The notes below the pieces were generated by a model. The model was not told the DNA's origin. It saw only the letters and a list, made by a program, of their open reading frames with translations, and made no database searches. A stretch of DNA of 64,000 nucleotides from Amaranthus tricolor. Its lineage: Eukaryota > Streptophyta > Magnoliopsida > Caryophyllales > Amaranthaceae. How positions within the stretch are numbered: position 1 is the first letter of the stretch; each line of letters opens with the position of its first letter. The stretch spans positions 2,466,001 to 2,530,000 of the forward strand of contig NC_080058.1 of the NCBI RefSeq assembly GCF_026212465.1, in the 5' to 3' direction. Made by a program: the position numbers and the translations under genes. Positions 25,382 through 47,200 of this stretch are shown here, piece by piece.

Positions 25382-28300
25382 ATGGACACTTTGCAAGAAA
25401 CTTACAAAGACGAAGATTCAGAAAATTCAGAAAACAACCAAATTCTCCTCAATATGTCAAGTCAAGAAGACCCAATTCCTGAAACGAATTCAATTGAAAA
25501 CAATGAAACAAATTCGACCCAAAACCCTAACCCTAATTTAGATTCAAACCCAGAAACCACTACCCTTGAACCCGAATCAAACCCTGATTCAATGCCCGTT
25601 GAATCATCAGAAATTCCGACCCCATTGATAACAAAATCCGAAACTTTAGGGTCAGAAGATGTTTCTTCTGAATCAATTTCAGAAGATGAGCAAAACCCAG
25701 AAAATTTAACTGCAAAAAAGATGATGGATGATGAAGAAGATGAAAATCCCTCATCGAAGAAACAGAAATCACTTGCAAACTTTGAAGTTGATGCATCTGA
25801 TGCGAAGCCGGTGAACGGGAATGGCAATGCGGGTGGAGGAAGTGGCAAGAAATCGTCTTCGAAGAAGAAGACTAAAGGGAACAATGTGTGGACGAAGACA
25901 ACTTCAAGGAAAGGGAAGAAAAAATCTAAGAACAACAATCTCAATAACGGCAATAATCACAATGCAGCTGCGCCTAAAGCAGAGGATGCTGTTTTGATCA
26001 CTCCGATTCCGAGGTTTCCTGATAAGAATGATGATTTTCCTGAATCAAAGATATGTCTTTCTAAGGTTTATAAGGCGGAAAAGGTCGAATTGAGTGAGGA
26101 TAGATTAAGTGCTGGGAGTTGTAAAGGGTATAGAATGGTGAGGGCAACAAGAGGGGTGAGTGAAGGTGCTTGGTATTTTGAGATTAATGTGGTTAAATTG
26201 GGAGAGACAGGGCATACAAGGTTGGGGTGGTCGACCGAGAAAGGGGATTTGCAAGCGCCTGTTGGGTACGATGGGAATAGTTTTGGGTACAGGGATATTG
26301 ATGGGAGTAAGATTCATAAGGCATTGAGGGAGAAGTATGGGGAAGAAGGGTATAAAGAAGGAGATGTAATTGGTTTTTATATTAATTTGCCTGATGGGAA
26401 TTTGTATGCTCCTAAACCGCCTCGTTTGGTTTGGTATAAAGGACAGAAGTATGTTTGTGCTCCGGACCCTAAGGAAGATCCTCCTAAGATTATTCCTGGT
26501 GAGCTTTCCCAATCTTTCCTAATTAAAGCTTTGTCATTGTTGTTGCTTTTGTCTTGTTGAATTTTTCAAGTATGACATTTTTGTTGTTGGTTGCTGTTTA
26601 TGCAGTTTGTCATTTTTAATCCATTTAATGGTTGTATACTAGGAATTGGAGGTTAGGTTTGCTAATTGGAATATTTGTGTGTTAAGGATTCTGTATGGGA
26701 TTTTAATTTTGAGACACCGCTAACCATGTAATTAGTGTTTTGTGTTTAACAAATGGTTGATTTTTATGCTTCAATGTCGAGTATTTAGCCAAAACCATGA
26801 TTAGAAAGCATACGTGGAATTATGTTGTGGCAGGAAGCGCAAGTGTTGTTAAATCCTTGTGCTGCTGAATGATCTGGTTGGCTAAATCAGTTATATTTAC
26901 CTTATAGAAGATTGTACGAATACTTTATTTCCTTCATATTTCTCTAAAGCTTGGAGAATGGAAACCCCCCTACATAATCTTTTAGTTTTTTACCCATGTT
27001 TATCGTTCGTTAGATCTGGCAAGAGCTACATCCTTATATAAATGGTTCTGCAAAAACAACCGTAGATAAAATCTTTGGTGTCAGATTACCTTCCACTAAA
27101 TTTTTTTGTCAGAAACCCATGAGATGACTGTGGTTAGTTGACCAATATTTACGGCAATCTTCTAATGTGCCTTGTTGTATGCGTTTTCCTTTCACCATTG
27201 TCAATCACGGTATATCTTCTTCGGAGATGAGGGGTTTTAGGGAGGTGAGAGTCTGAGAGATGAATACAAGGTGTTTTGCTTCACACTGGCCAGAGCTTAG
27301 ATGACAGAATGAGTGAGGAGGTAGATTGAAGGGCAGGGGATTAAGAAGGGGAAATTGTGGGAAATATCATGGAAAATGGTAATAGAAGGGTAAAAAAAAA
27401 ATCCGAGCTAGATAGTGTGTTCAAGGATGAAACAATTGGTCAAGTAATCTGATTTGGTCATCTGGTAGCTTTTTGCAAAAAAATGTTGTAAAAGGTTTTT
27501 TTTTTTCCACTGTTTTTTAAAGGTAGTTTTTTGCTTATTGTAGTCTTAATAATGTTCTGACAACTTTCCGTACTTGAATTATAGAAATTTAATTGTCCTT
27601 TGCTATTGTGTACATATCCTATTAGCAATTTTGGTATCAATGTTCCATGCTTTACCGTACCAACCATGTATAATACATTAAAAATCAGAATACCAGATAA
27701 ACAACCGCAACGTTCAGAAATTGAAATTTTCTTGACACCTGGCTTAGGAATTGAAGCTGGCGAAGCGAAACTAACTGCGTGAAATATGAATTGAAGCCCT
27801 GTGTGTCATGGAAGTTTATATTTGTGGAAAAGTGAATTATGATTTTTGTCATACTGTGTTTGTTCTTTTATGAGGATGTCAAAGTGAATTAGTCTAGTGC
27901 TCCCATTTTGTGAGGATTAGGTTTGGAGTGAAGGTGAAATAAAGAAAAACAAATTAGATCTGGTTTCCTTCTGTAGAAAATATGCCGAACATTGTTCATC
28001 TTGAAAGATCATCGAAGAAAGTATTCCTGAGGATTAGTGGGTGGTGGAGAAGCTGAAGGGTGCTGCTGTCATAGTGTCATGATGGCAGATGATGCATGAT
28101 TTTAGGTCACTGTCTTGCTTATCTTGCATTTGTGCTTTCTGCAGCTTGTTGTGTATGGTCAGAAAAGTTCTTAATAGATGATGGTATTAACTGTAGAAGT
28201 AGAGTATTCAGACATCAGCGAGCTCTATTGCATACGAGAGTTAGGCAATTAATTGTCATATGTTGGCAATAGGTCAGTTTCAAGGACGTATTACTTGTCA

Positions 28301-29324
28301 GTTTGTCACATTGTGAACTGAATGAAAGGTTGAGAGGTTGGCAATGGATGAGAATCCTATATGTAGGCAATAGATAGTCCTCTGAGTTTCTAGACCTCAT
28401 TGCCTGTCCGGCTGTCCCATTATGAGCTGATTCCAAGATGAGAATGGAAATTGGTCGTTGATACCTACACGTGGTCACTAGTCAGCTAAAATTACTCAAA
28501 GGTGTTGGGTGGGGGGGGCTTCTATCTTGGAGAAATTATGGAACCATTCTTAAGCTGTAGTCTTGTGGGTCCAAACCTAGTAGAATTGGTTCTGATTATC
28601 CATTATGAATTAGTCAAAAAATATCCAAAATAGAACAATTGATGTGAAATATCTTACTTTTGATAATCTAATGTGCCTGATTTCAAATATGACTTGACCC
28701 TCAATAACCTGAGCGACTGTAATTTTGTTAAGGTTTAATAATATGTTTTGGCTCTACAAAGAATTGTGAACTATTAATAGGCTTTGGATTCCCCATCCAC
28801 CCTGCCTAGACAAAAACTTATATTGAGTTAGTTGTTACCAGTTTTTTGGTACTCGCTTGTGTACCTATTTATGTTTTATCACTTTATGTTTATTAAGTGT
28901 TGATCTCATGGACGAGGAATACCACTGTCACCACTGTATAGTTTTATCACTTTATGTTTATTCTGCTAAGCTTTATTTAGAATTTCATAATTCATAATTT
29001 GTTGATGAACATGCATATTGATTGAGGTTCTACTTCAATTATGTTTACAATGGTGCAGGGAGTGAAATATCCTTTTTCAAGAATGGCGTTTGTCAGGGAG
29101 TTGCTTTCAAGGATCTTTTTGGTGGACGCTATTATCCTGCTGCATCAATGTACACCCTTCCAAACGAGCCCAATTGTGTGGTGAAGTTCAATTTTGGTCC
29201 TGACTTTGAATCCTTCCCCACAGAATTTGAAGGCTGTCCAATCCCAAAGCCCATGATTGAAGTTCCTTATCATGGATTCGACAACCAAGTTGAAAACGGT
29301 GTATTAGATGAGAACAAACAATAA
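25382..29324 (+). CDS. TRO: TRAUCO, Ash2-like SPRY-domain protein
   Basis: Two coding exons, 25382-26498 and 29059-29324, join within the Gly codon of KIIPG|SEISFF to give 460 aa. Residues 1-190 are low complexity: acidic Glu/Asn/Ser/Pro-rich at first, then Lys/Ser/Asn-rich with SSKKKTK and [10 protein letters not shown], which could act in nuclear import. The SPRY domain runs from about residue 224 to 430 ([51 protein letters not shown], then RYYPAASMY). This is the plant counterpart of ASH2/ASH2L, a core subunit of COMPASS-like complexes for histone H3 Lys4 methylation. TRAUCO is known to be needed for embryo development in Arabidopsis. The PHD-like region of animal ASH2L is absent, as expected for plants. 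The single intron is 2.56 kb. Confidence 0.92.
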
Positions 29325-30854
29325 GGCATTGTTTTAATCAGTTAATTGTTTCTTATAAATGAAAAAAATGTATTCGGGCTTCCTTATTCCTTTCCCTGAT
29401 GTGTCTCGAAAGGAATTAGATATTCCTTGTGGATTTTTCCAGGGTACAGAATATGAGGTTGTTGTATAATGAATGATTAATCTTATATGTTCTCTTAATC
29501 AATGCAAATTGCTTATCATTTATCTCTTAATTTTCTGGTGTGATTTTATTTTCCATCATGATATTACTTTAAGCATATATTTGAGCTTGATATTGGGTTC
29601 TGATCTGAATTTGTTCTTATCGGTTTGCCAATCTGCAACATTAACTGGATCAATAAGGATTCCATGTTATCTACATTTTTTTGCTACGATTTAGCACCAT
29701 CAAAGCATGGAAATGATTTTCTAGGTAACCTTCTGTCCCTGGCTATCTTTTTTTTTTCTAATTATATGACTTATATGGCTATCTATTGCTTTTACATCTA
29801 CAATGATGCCATCTTTTTGTTGCAGGTTTAGCGGCTGCACAAGAGAATGCTAAGAGAAGGGATAGTTCTCAGGATGGTCAACCCAGTGTAATTTACAGGT
29901 TCTGTTGTTTGTCTGATTCCTGGTTTTCATGAGGTATTGTGAAACACAACATGCAGGGAAATTCATATCAAGTGCAGATCATCATAGAAGCTGATTGTCA
30001 GATGATGCTAGCAAAATCTGGTAAGGATTTTTGTTGGAGCCTCAAATTTTATTTACTTATTTTTGTAAGCTACAGTATCTTGAGCAAAGATATATTTGCT
30101 TTCTCTGAAAGAATATCATGGTTGACTATGTGCTATAGCTTATTATAATCACTTTCTGTTTTAGATTGATTTTTCTTTGATCCGGAAATCATAGATGCAT
30201 ATTCTCGAACCCCGTTATCAAGTACGATACATTTTCTCACACAAATAGTTGGGTCATTCCGTACACTCTCCATCACTAAATCTTAGTGAGGGTATATGGT
30301 ACAATCTATTAAGCCCCAGCATACTGTACTACTGTTACTACCTTAGGAGTTAGGATACACAACTATTATTTCCCGGTGAAAGGAGAACAGTTTTAACTAT
30401 TATTTGTGTCATATATTCGTAGAGGAACAAGTATATAAAAATGGGTGTGTGTGTGCACGCATGAGAAAGAAATGAGGAGGAAGAGTTTGGAAACATGTAT
30501 GTCCCTTTGAATTTTATAGCAATACTAGGACTATGACCTATAATTGTGAGTGATACAAGAATAAACAATCGTTCTTTTGCATTGTGCTGTGGTGTCTTGG
30601 TTTCAGCTTTTGTGTATTGTATAGAGCTGGAATAGGATTACAAAAAAAAAATAAACATCATTTTTTTGCTATTTAAGATAATTTCGCTTCCGATAGCATG
30701 GCATGTTTCTTCAATGGCGCTACCACTATTTTTATGCCGTAAGTTCTTGAGACATAACTCAGGTGAAATCCACAATTTCCGAGCCTATCTCTTTTGTAAA
30801 TACGAAGCTTATAGAGTTATACTGTTGGTGCACCTGAAAACTATTCTGCACCTT
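29325..30854. other. Spacer between convergent TRAUCO and ABCG 3' ends
   Basis: Probably holds both 3' untranslated regions. Two exon-like blocks with good acceptor and donor words occur on the plus strand: 29826-29898 (TTGCAG before, GTTCTG after) and 29957-30020 (ATGCAG before, GTAAGG after). The first has a fully open frame (LAAAQENAKRRDSSQDGQPS). They could be spliced 3' exons of TRAUCO. No other gene is visible. Confidence 0.5.
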
Positions 30855-39231
<8,377 letters not shown>

Positions 39232-39589
39232 ATGATGAACTAGATCAAATAGTAAGCTAATTAGTTATGAGCTAACTAATTAAAATAAGTATTAAACTTT
39301 TTATGTGTGATAGCATATGATATAATTCTTCATATATACCACGTTATTTATATGATAATAGCACAATAATGAAATAGTTAATTATGATGATGATGATGAT
39401 GGTAATGTTTTTGGTTGTTTGTTGTAAGTAACACCATGAAGTGGTGTAGTTTTAGTGAGACAAACAGAGTACAATGTAGGTGTTAAATGGGATCGAAAGA
39501 GTAAGAAATGTTATATGGTAGCGTGTGTGATTTAAAAAACCTTAACTTTTTACGTGTTATCGTCATCATTATACCTAATATTTCAATAC

Positions 39590-39705
39590 TCGTCTGAAAA
39601 CAGAGTTTGGGTGAGAGAAAGTATACTCGTACTCTCTTTACAGGGAGGACTAGAGGAAAACAGTAAGTTTTACCTCCAAACAGTAAGAGCCCTGCAAAAG
39701 AAGAG
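39590..39705 (+). repeat. Dispersed repeat family B, copy 2
   Basis: Shows the family word order: CTCGTCTGAAAACAGAGTTT, GGGTGAGAGAAAG, ATACTCGTACTCTCTTTACA, GGGAGGACTAGAGG, TTTTACC, CAGTAAGAGCCCTGCA. It is the best preserved of the four copies and lies about 360 bases upstream of the ABCG start codon. Confidence 0.65.
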
Positions 39706-40205
39706 TATAAGTACTATATTAAACATTATGGTAGTATTTATCTTTTAAGTTTATTTTATATTTTATACATTAAAATTAATATATAAGAAGAAATATAGTC
39801 AAGTATGATCTTATTTCAATCGTATAATCGTAAAATTTTTATAATATCAAATTCTTATAACTTTTAGTTAAGCCCAGTTTAAAGTATAACCGATTAAATT
39901 TATACATTAAATTACGAAAAAAAGTTAAATCTAACAACTATAATGAAACGGATGAAGTAATTGATTTTTGCACTTTTGTCTATGCGCATATTGAAGAGAT
40001 CTCAAATTGCATTTGATTTGAAATTATAAGATATATTGATTATTAATAAAATTTATATCGATACAAATTAAATAAGATCTTACATGATTATATTTTAACT
40101 TATTGATTAAAAATAAAATATAACTACGAGTGATTGATAAATAGTATCAAAAAATCAAATGAGACAATAGTAAATTTGAGAGAGTATATTTTTTATATGG
40201 AAAAA

Positions 40206-40623
40206 TTTGTCAAAAAGTACCTAATTAATTTTTTTTCTATAAAGTACCTAATAAAAAAAATTTTGCCAAAAAATACCTAACAAAATTTTTTCTTTTCCAA
40301 AGAGTACCAAGTAACGTTTTCTTTTAGTTGACCGTCAAATATAACAGTTGACTGGTCAAAATCGAAAATTCTTCCTCATTTTCAATTTATTTTCCAATTT
40401 AATTTCGATTTTGAGTTAAAAGTAGACAAAGAAGACACTGAGGATATTAAATGGGAAAATAAATTGAAGATGAAGAAGAAGAATTTTCGATTTTGACCAG
40501 TCAACCGTCATATTTAACGGTCAATTGAAGGAAAATATCAATTGGTACTCTTTGGAAAAGAAAAAATTTTGTTAGGTACTTTTTGGAAAAAAAATGTTTT
40601 ATTAGGTACTTTTTGACATTTAT
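40206..40623. mobile_element. Large foldback MITE with W-box cores
   Basis: The left end TTTGTCAAAAAGTACCTAAT and the right end, reversed, AATGTCAAAAAGTACCTAAT match, and the two arms stay complementary through nearly the whole 420 bases. There is no coding. The inner arms contain TTGACC or TTGACT (W-box cores) at least six times counting both strands, between about 40327-40362 and 40474-40530. Confidence 0.75.
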
Positions 40624-41522
40624 TTTCGACAAGTCTTATATAAGACAATTTCAACATAACAAATTCATATAATTAGTCTAATTTTTTAATTGTTCACTTT
40701 AAAATAATAAACATCCATTTTAAAACAATCTAATTTGTAAACTATTTATGATGGACAATTGGACATCCTCCCAAAACCGTTATGCGAAAAAATTACTAAA
40801 CACGGCCATCTACCACGGTAAAGAATAAAACTTTTCGTAAAAAAAATAAATAAAAAAGAAACAAAAAATAATAAGAGTATATACATCATTATGTATGTAA
40901 AGAAATAAATTTTTGTACTGTTAATTATTTCATTATATTTTATATATTGTGGTAATTAAACGAAAAAAAAGATAGTTATTTGAAATCTTAATTTATTTGT
41001 TTTGTGGTATATATTGATAATATTATATTTTTATAGTTTTTGATTATATATAACTCTAGATATAAACAATCTAATAAATAAATTAAAACGTATAAAAAGT
41101 ATTGTGAGTGCAGGTAAAAAAAACGGAAGAGTATATATATTATGTAGTTATAAGAAAGCGAAGGTAAAAGTGATGAGTTGGTTGGAGATGGAGAGAATTA
41201 AATGAAGAGAGAAAGCAATATGAAACTACATTTAGTTGAAGCCTTGAAGGTGCACTAATTGTGAATGCACTGAACACCGCTGCATTTATCGAATCATAAT
41301 TCAATTTGTGGAAGATATTTTTTATTATTGCTTTTCAGTATTTATTAGGGTTCATCTTAATATCTATTCATTTGTATGGCTTCTCAATAAGATTATCTTT
41401 CTTATGAGTTAAGTTTAATTTGATTAATTCACATTAATTCTTTTTGAGTTGGTGTCCTCTTTTATTGGTTGGCAAAATGGTCCAAATACAATAATATTGT
41501 CATTGCTACAATATTAAGTTAA

Positions 41523-42061
41523 CGGCCCGTTTGGTTGATGGTAATAAAGTAATGGGAATAAAATGTTGTAATGGCAATAGTAATGAAGGAATGGATATGA
41601 GAATTGGTAATGAAGATTCATTTGTTTGGTGTGCATGACTAAAGAATGGTAATGGAAGATAATATTCCATTGATTGTATTTAGTTGTTAGTAATAAAAAA
41701 TGGTAATGAATCTTAGTTTTATTATTGTATATTTTATTGTATCTAAATTATTCAATCTAATGATTCTTTTTTTAATAATAATATTTTTTTAGATAATTAT
41801 ATACATTACCTTTTTTTCTTCATTATTTTTTTTCTTCAGCTCGAAACAACATTATTTTATTTTATTACCACAGTAATACTTCATTACCATTACCGCCTAA
41901 TACCAGGTTGTTTGATGGTAATAAAAATAGCCCTTTTTGGTAATTTCATTACCTTATTTTATTACCATCCATTACCATTGAAGACATCCAAACAACCAAA
42001 TTTTTCATTACTTAATTTTATTACCATTACCGCGCTCTAATACTATGTACCAAACGGGCCG
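41523..42061. mobile_element. Tourist (PIF/Harbinger) MITE
   Basis: Perfect terminal inverted repeats CGGCCCGTTTGGT and ACCAAACGGGCCG, with the 3-base duplication TAA on each side (41520-41522 and 42062-42064). The interior is rich in GGTAATAAAATAATGG-type words in both orientations. The element is 539 bases with no transposase frame. Confidence 0.88.
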
Positions 42062-43355
42062 TAAGTGCTTTCATCTAGTGTGAAACAGTTGAATGTATAC
42101 AAAATTGTCTTTATGATGAGAAAAAAAGTACTTTTATATTGATATTTCATTTTAAATATCATCTAGTCTTTTCTTAAAAGCACAAATAATTTAATAATTC
42201 ATTTTATTATAATTTAAATTAGAAAAGCTAAATTTTTTTTACTCTTTATCAAAATGTTTTAAAATGATAATTACTTTTTTTTTGTTTCTTATAATGTTCA
42301 TACAAAAGTTAAGTATATGAGGCAACATCCAAAAGATAGGAGTATATAGTAATTGGTTATTTACCAATTAGTTTTCGTAGATTAAGAATTTTTTTTTTTG
42401 ATTAGTATAAATAATGTAGGTTCATTTTTTATGCTCTTTCTTATTGAAGAGAACAAAGCTAAATTTAGTGAGAAAAGGATATAGAAGTATAATACCATTT
42501 TTTTTTGACAAAATACTACTTATAATAATACTCTCTCTATATAGATATATACATTTCTATGTGTGTGATATAATCATATAAAGTAGGTTTTGCTCATGCA
42601 AGTATGGAAAGAAGTATATATTTTGGTAGTTGAACAGCATTAGCATAAGGTTCATTTAATTTGGATCATGCATGTTATTAGGCCCATTACCAAGTTGACT
42701 TTGGGTTGTTGGCCCATGAGGAGATCTTAAATAAGGCATAACCGTGTTTATCCTCTAAAACAAATTGTTGTATGAGACAATTTTATTGTAAGATGTGTTT
42801 TGTTAATGGATTAAATAGATCTGCTAATATAAATTTTGTAAGAATATAAATTCCTTATTTTTAAGTCATATTACTAAAAAACTGTTTCTCACAATTGATA
42901 CTAATTCTCTTAAGGATTGACGTTTACTAGATAGCATTTTAGTTGTTTAGGTAGAGTATTAGACTATCAGTTTAGATAAAGTGGTGCAAGTAGTTATTTT
43001 CATAATGTTACCGCTTGTAGCTTTTTAAAATTAAAGATATGATTTTAAGATTTTCTCACACTTGTTTCAACAAATTATATTTTAGCAGCTACCATATAAT
43101 AATTTACATAGCTAATTAGACAATTAATTATTTAATAACTATAATATACAAGTACAACTATCATGCTCTTATTCTACAACTAAAAATTTGTAAATAGGAG
43201 CAAATAGAAGTATCAGTCTCTTTAGATCCCATAAAAATATCTATGATTTTCTTAAAGAAATGCCTCATTAAATTGGAGTATTATATTTCTATTTTGGGTA
43301 AAAATCTCACTACTTTTCTACAAATCTCTTATGTACAATTTTTTTCTCTTTAATA

Positions 43356-43721
43356 CTCCCTCCGTTCCTATTTGTTCTTCCTATTTGAGTATTTCACAAA
43401 GATTAAGAAAAAGAGAATCTTTGATGGTAGTGGGTATTATTTTAATTATATAATAGTGAGAAGTAATGATTGTATTGGAAGTATGAGGTTGTAGTGGGTA
43501 TTATTTTAATTAAATAGTAGTGTGAAGTAATGATTGTATGGGAAGTATGAGAGAGAAAATAATTATAAATAAAAGAAAATGGGTACATTAAAAGAAAAGG
43601 GGGATTTTAAGGGGTAAAAGTGAGATAAAAACTTTCTAAAAATAGAAAGTATTCTAAAGTGGAAGAACTTTTAAAACTACCCGTTATAGTAATGTGGAAG
43701 ATCAAAAAGGAACGGAGGGAG
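43356..43721. mobile_element. Stowaway (Tc1/Mariner) MITE upstream of TFIIB
   Basis: Terminal repeats CTCCCTCCGTTCC and GGAACGGAGGGAG, with TA on each side (43354-43355 and 43722-43723). Length is 366 bases, somewhat long for the class because the segment around 43427-43490 is duplicated at about 43493-43553 (both start GTAGTGGGTATTATTTTAAT). It lies about 510 bases before the TFIIB start codon. Confidence 0.88.
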
Positions 43722-44229
43722 TATTTATTTATACAATTTCAATTTTCTTTTTGCCTTATTCACCATTCACCAACAAATCAACCAAAAGTTAATTTTATAC
43801 ACTATGTAAAATATTACATTTTCTATAGGATAAAAATGTATAGTCTCTAAATTTGCATTTTTATAAACTTATTTAAAACCCATGTCCAAAATGACCAATC
43901 AATCTATTACTCCCTTTCTTAAGTCATTCAACAATTTTTTAGTTTCATCCATATATTTTATATTTTATTAATTTCATATAAATATTTATTATTATCATAC
44001 TCAGTATATCCCATTCATTAAAAAAAAAAACGTAATAGCTATTTAGAACCATATATCCATAAGTCCAAAACTACTTTTAATTACCAAAACTGCCCTTCCA
44101 GATAAAACAAAAAAAGTTTCTAGAAAAGAATATCCTCTTACCATAACAAACAATTAAAGTCAAATCCAACACTTAAGAAAAGCAAATAGATTAAACTATA
44201 GAAGAAAGAGATTTTGGATAAACCCAAAA

Positions 44230-47200
44230 ATGGGGGATTTCTCATATTGTCCAGATTGCAAGAGAAGCACAGAGGTTGTTCTTGACCATGCTGCTGGCGA
44301 CACTGTTTGTGTTGAGTGTGGCCTTGTTTTGGAAGCTCATTCCATTGATGAACACTCTGAATGGAGAACTTTTGCTAATGAAGCCCAAGATAATGACCCT
44401 GTTCGTGTTGGTGGGCCCACCAATCCTTTGCTTACCGACGGTGGGCTTTCCACCGTCATCTCTAAGCCCAATGGGTCTTCAACAGAGTTTCTTACTTCGT
44501 CTTTGGGTCGGTGGCAGTCTCGTGGGTCTAACCCTGACCGGAATCTTATTCAAGCTTTTAAGTCTATTGCTACCATGGCTGACAGGTAATGATAAATTAA
44601 GTATTCACCTTCTAAAGTTTGTGAATTTGGTGTATTTATGCTTGATAATAAAAAGAGAATTCATATTCCAATTCCAATACTGAAGTTTTGAACTTGGGAA
44701 ATGGGAATTTTTAATTTGGTGTTTATGTAGATTTGTGATTTATTTTGGGAGTGGGGATCAACTAATTTGATGGCTTAATTGAATAGTTTTGTAATTATGT
44801 TGATGTTGTGCATTTTGTGAACTTTTTCTTGGTAAGGATAGGTTGAGGGGAAAGGGGAAGAAGGAATTAAACCTAGGTTCTTTGTAGGAAACTGGTTTAT
44901 GGTCCAACTGTGACAATACCCGATTCTCATATTGAGCATTTTGATTTTTGTTAAGGTGATATTTTAGGGGTGAAAAGTTGAACTTTTGGATTTTGGTTGT
45001 GGGTTAGATGAATTGTGCAATTTGGGTGGTAATTAAAAGAAGTGAAGTATTTGTTCTGGTGTTGTAGAAGTGATAAATCTAACTGTGTGAATTAAAATCT
45101 TTGGAGTAAAAAGTTGAACTGTAATATTTTGGTGTTGAGTTGATTGAATTATGCAATTTTGGTGGTGTGAAGAAGTGAGGTATTTATAGGAGTTTTGTGT
45201 TTATGTGAATGGATATTGTATCAATGTCAATTTTTGCCTACACCCAAAATGGAAAATGTGGATAGATCTTGCTATTTTGCAATCATTTTTCTTCCTTGTT
45301 TTGGAAAAGAAGTGTTTATCCAAGATGAAGCCAAATGTTTAGATTTATTTGGTTTGGAGTCGATGTTTTCATTTTTACAAGAATACGGTTAAGTAAGGTT
45401 GCATACACGCGAGCTCCAAAACCCAGCCTAAGTATGAGCATAGATGGGAGTCACTTAATCGTATTGAGGTTGTGGAATGTTGTTTTGGAAAAGAATCTTT
45501 TTTCTTTTCTTTTTTTGTTGATTATATTAGGTTGAATAGTAGTACATGATTACATGAGGCATAGGGTGTGCCTAGAAGTTTAATATTTACTCCTATGATT
45601 TACTAATATTTTGTGAAGCTAAGAGTGAATGTAATTTTACTAGTTGAGTATGAGTAGCCAAGAAAGTGAATATATCAATCTATGTCGCCCGTGGCGTTAC
45701 TTGAAAAATCTGAAGACAACAAGTTCTAAGTGGTGAAAGATCACATAATGATGTATAAGTAACATATTTTTAAAATCTGAGAAAGAGATGTACTTTTGTT
45801 GTGGAGTAGGACATTGAACCATAAATGCAGTACTGGTTACGATTACGGATGCAGTAACGAGAATGATGTGGTTATCATAGCGCCTAAATATCATTCGAAA
45901 CTATAAGATATCCCTTGATACGACCCAAAGGTATAAGAAGCTAAGCCACTCTTGTTGGTTTGAAATGTTGTTGCTGAATGCTGATTAATTGTCGTAGTCT
46001 TATCTCAAAGCCAAGGAGCATGTTTGTCCTGTAGTTTTCTTGGTTAATCATCAAAGAGATCTTAGAATGGGCAGGGAAAATGATTTTTAAAGTTGGTCTT
46101 CTATTAGAATACAGAAGATAGGAACTGTTCCTCATAAAATAGTTGTGTTCCCATCTTATGAATTTAATCGGAATTTTGGTTGGAAGATATGCTAGAGAAA
46201 ATTGTGAGCTTAGTTTTTAGTAACCTCGCCTTCTGCGGGCGATGGGTTGGGAGCCTTGATGGGAATAGGCGAGGTAATTACTTGGCAGGCACCTTAGAGC
46301 ACCTATTTTGTCGTAGCATCAAAAGATCATTTGTTTCTCTTATTCTTCTAGATGTTTGTGAGTTTTTGGTTGGATACTCGGATTTCTTTTTTTTGGGGTT
46401 TGGGGCGCCTCACACCCATAGGCTAGCATCTTCGCCTGGTCTAGCCTCCTGGTAACCTCAATGCCTTAGGGCTCCTTGCGCCTTCTAGAACTAAGATTGT
46501 GAGTCTTCCATCTTTAGATGTGTTATTTCCTAGCCAATAATTAAGAGTGGTTCCCATCCTGATAAATTAAAAAGTAATTCTTTTTTTATGAAGATTACTT
46601 TTTGCTTTATTACAGGGATGACTGAGGAAAGGGGAGGACTAGAGGACTATATGAAAATCAAATCAAGGATCTTACCTAGAAAAGTGGTACTTCCTCTCCA
46701 ACTAGCCAAGACCCGATTCTGGAAGAATTACTAGTTTTCATGTTAACTGATAACAACTAATCGTGTGCTAGAAGAAGTCGATTGCCATTAAAAAATCTTA
46801 GTTATATGTGAAATAATGCGAGGGAGGGAGAAATGCTAATAGATTCTGCTATTTTGACCCTCGCCCATATGTTAAATTTGTGAATCTAACTAGCAATCTC
46901 TATTTAATTGAAGAGGAAAAACATTGTGATGTGATCTTTTCCCTAGTAACCTTGTTTTTGATCTTCTTCTGGTGTGATTCAGCTAAAAAATTCCAATATG
47001 GACATGCAAGCATAAACGCCTTGCATTTACCCTTGCTTTTGTATAAAAAAAGTTGGTCTACTTTATTAAACTACTTGATTAACTTTTTTGGATCTTTTTT
47101 GGATTGTAAAGTAAGCTCTTGGCCTTGAAATGAATAAAGTGTTGAACATTTTGGCATGTAAGGACTAAGGAATAATACTCCATAGTCGACCATTATAATT

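Larger units (their letters stand above)
39232..44229. other. MITE-rich divergent spacer between ABCG and TFIIB
   Basis: Both genes are transcribed outward, so their promoters share this 5 kb. No gene is seen. It carries a family B repeat (39590-39705), a foldback element (40206-40623), a Tourist MITE (41523-42061) and a Stowaway MITE (43356-43721). Upstream of the ABCG start there is a short GAT repeat near 39384-39400. Confidence 0.65.

Noticed and set aside
25462..25953. 163-codon frame antisense to TRAUCO
   Set aside because: It mirrors the low-complexity Glu/Ser/Lys-rich N-terminus of TRAUCO and is Ser/Phe-rich as expected of a shadow frame.
26105..26512. 135-codon frame antisense to the TRAUCO SPRY domain
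   Set aside because: Shadow of a confident coding exon; no independent homology.
44276..44683. 135-codon plus-strand frame overlapping TFIIB exon 1
   Set aside because: Out of frame with the zinc ribbon coding and runs into intron 1; a shadow.
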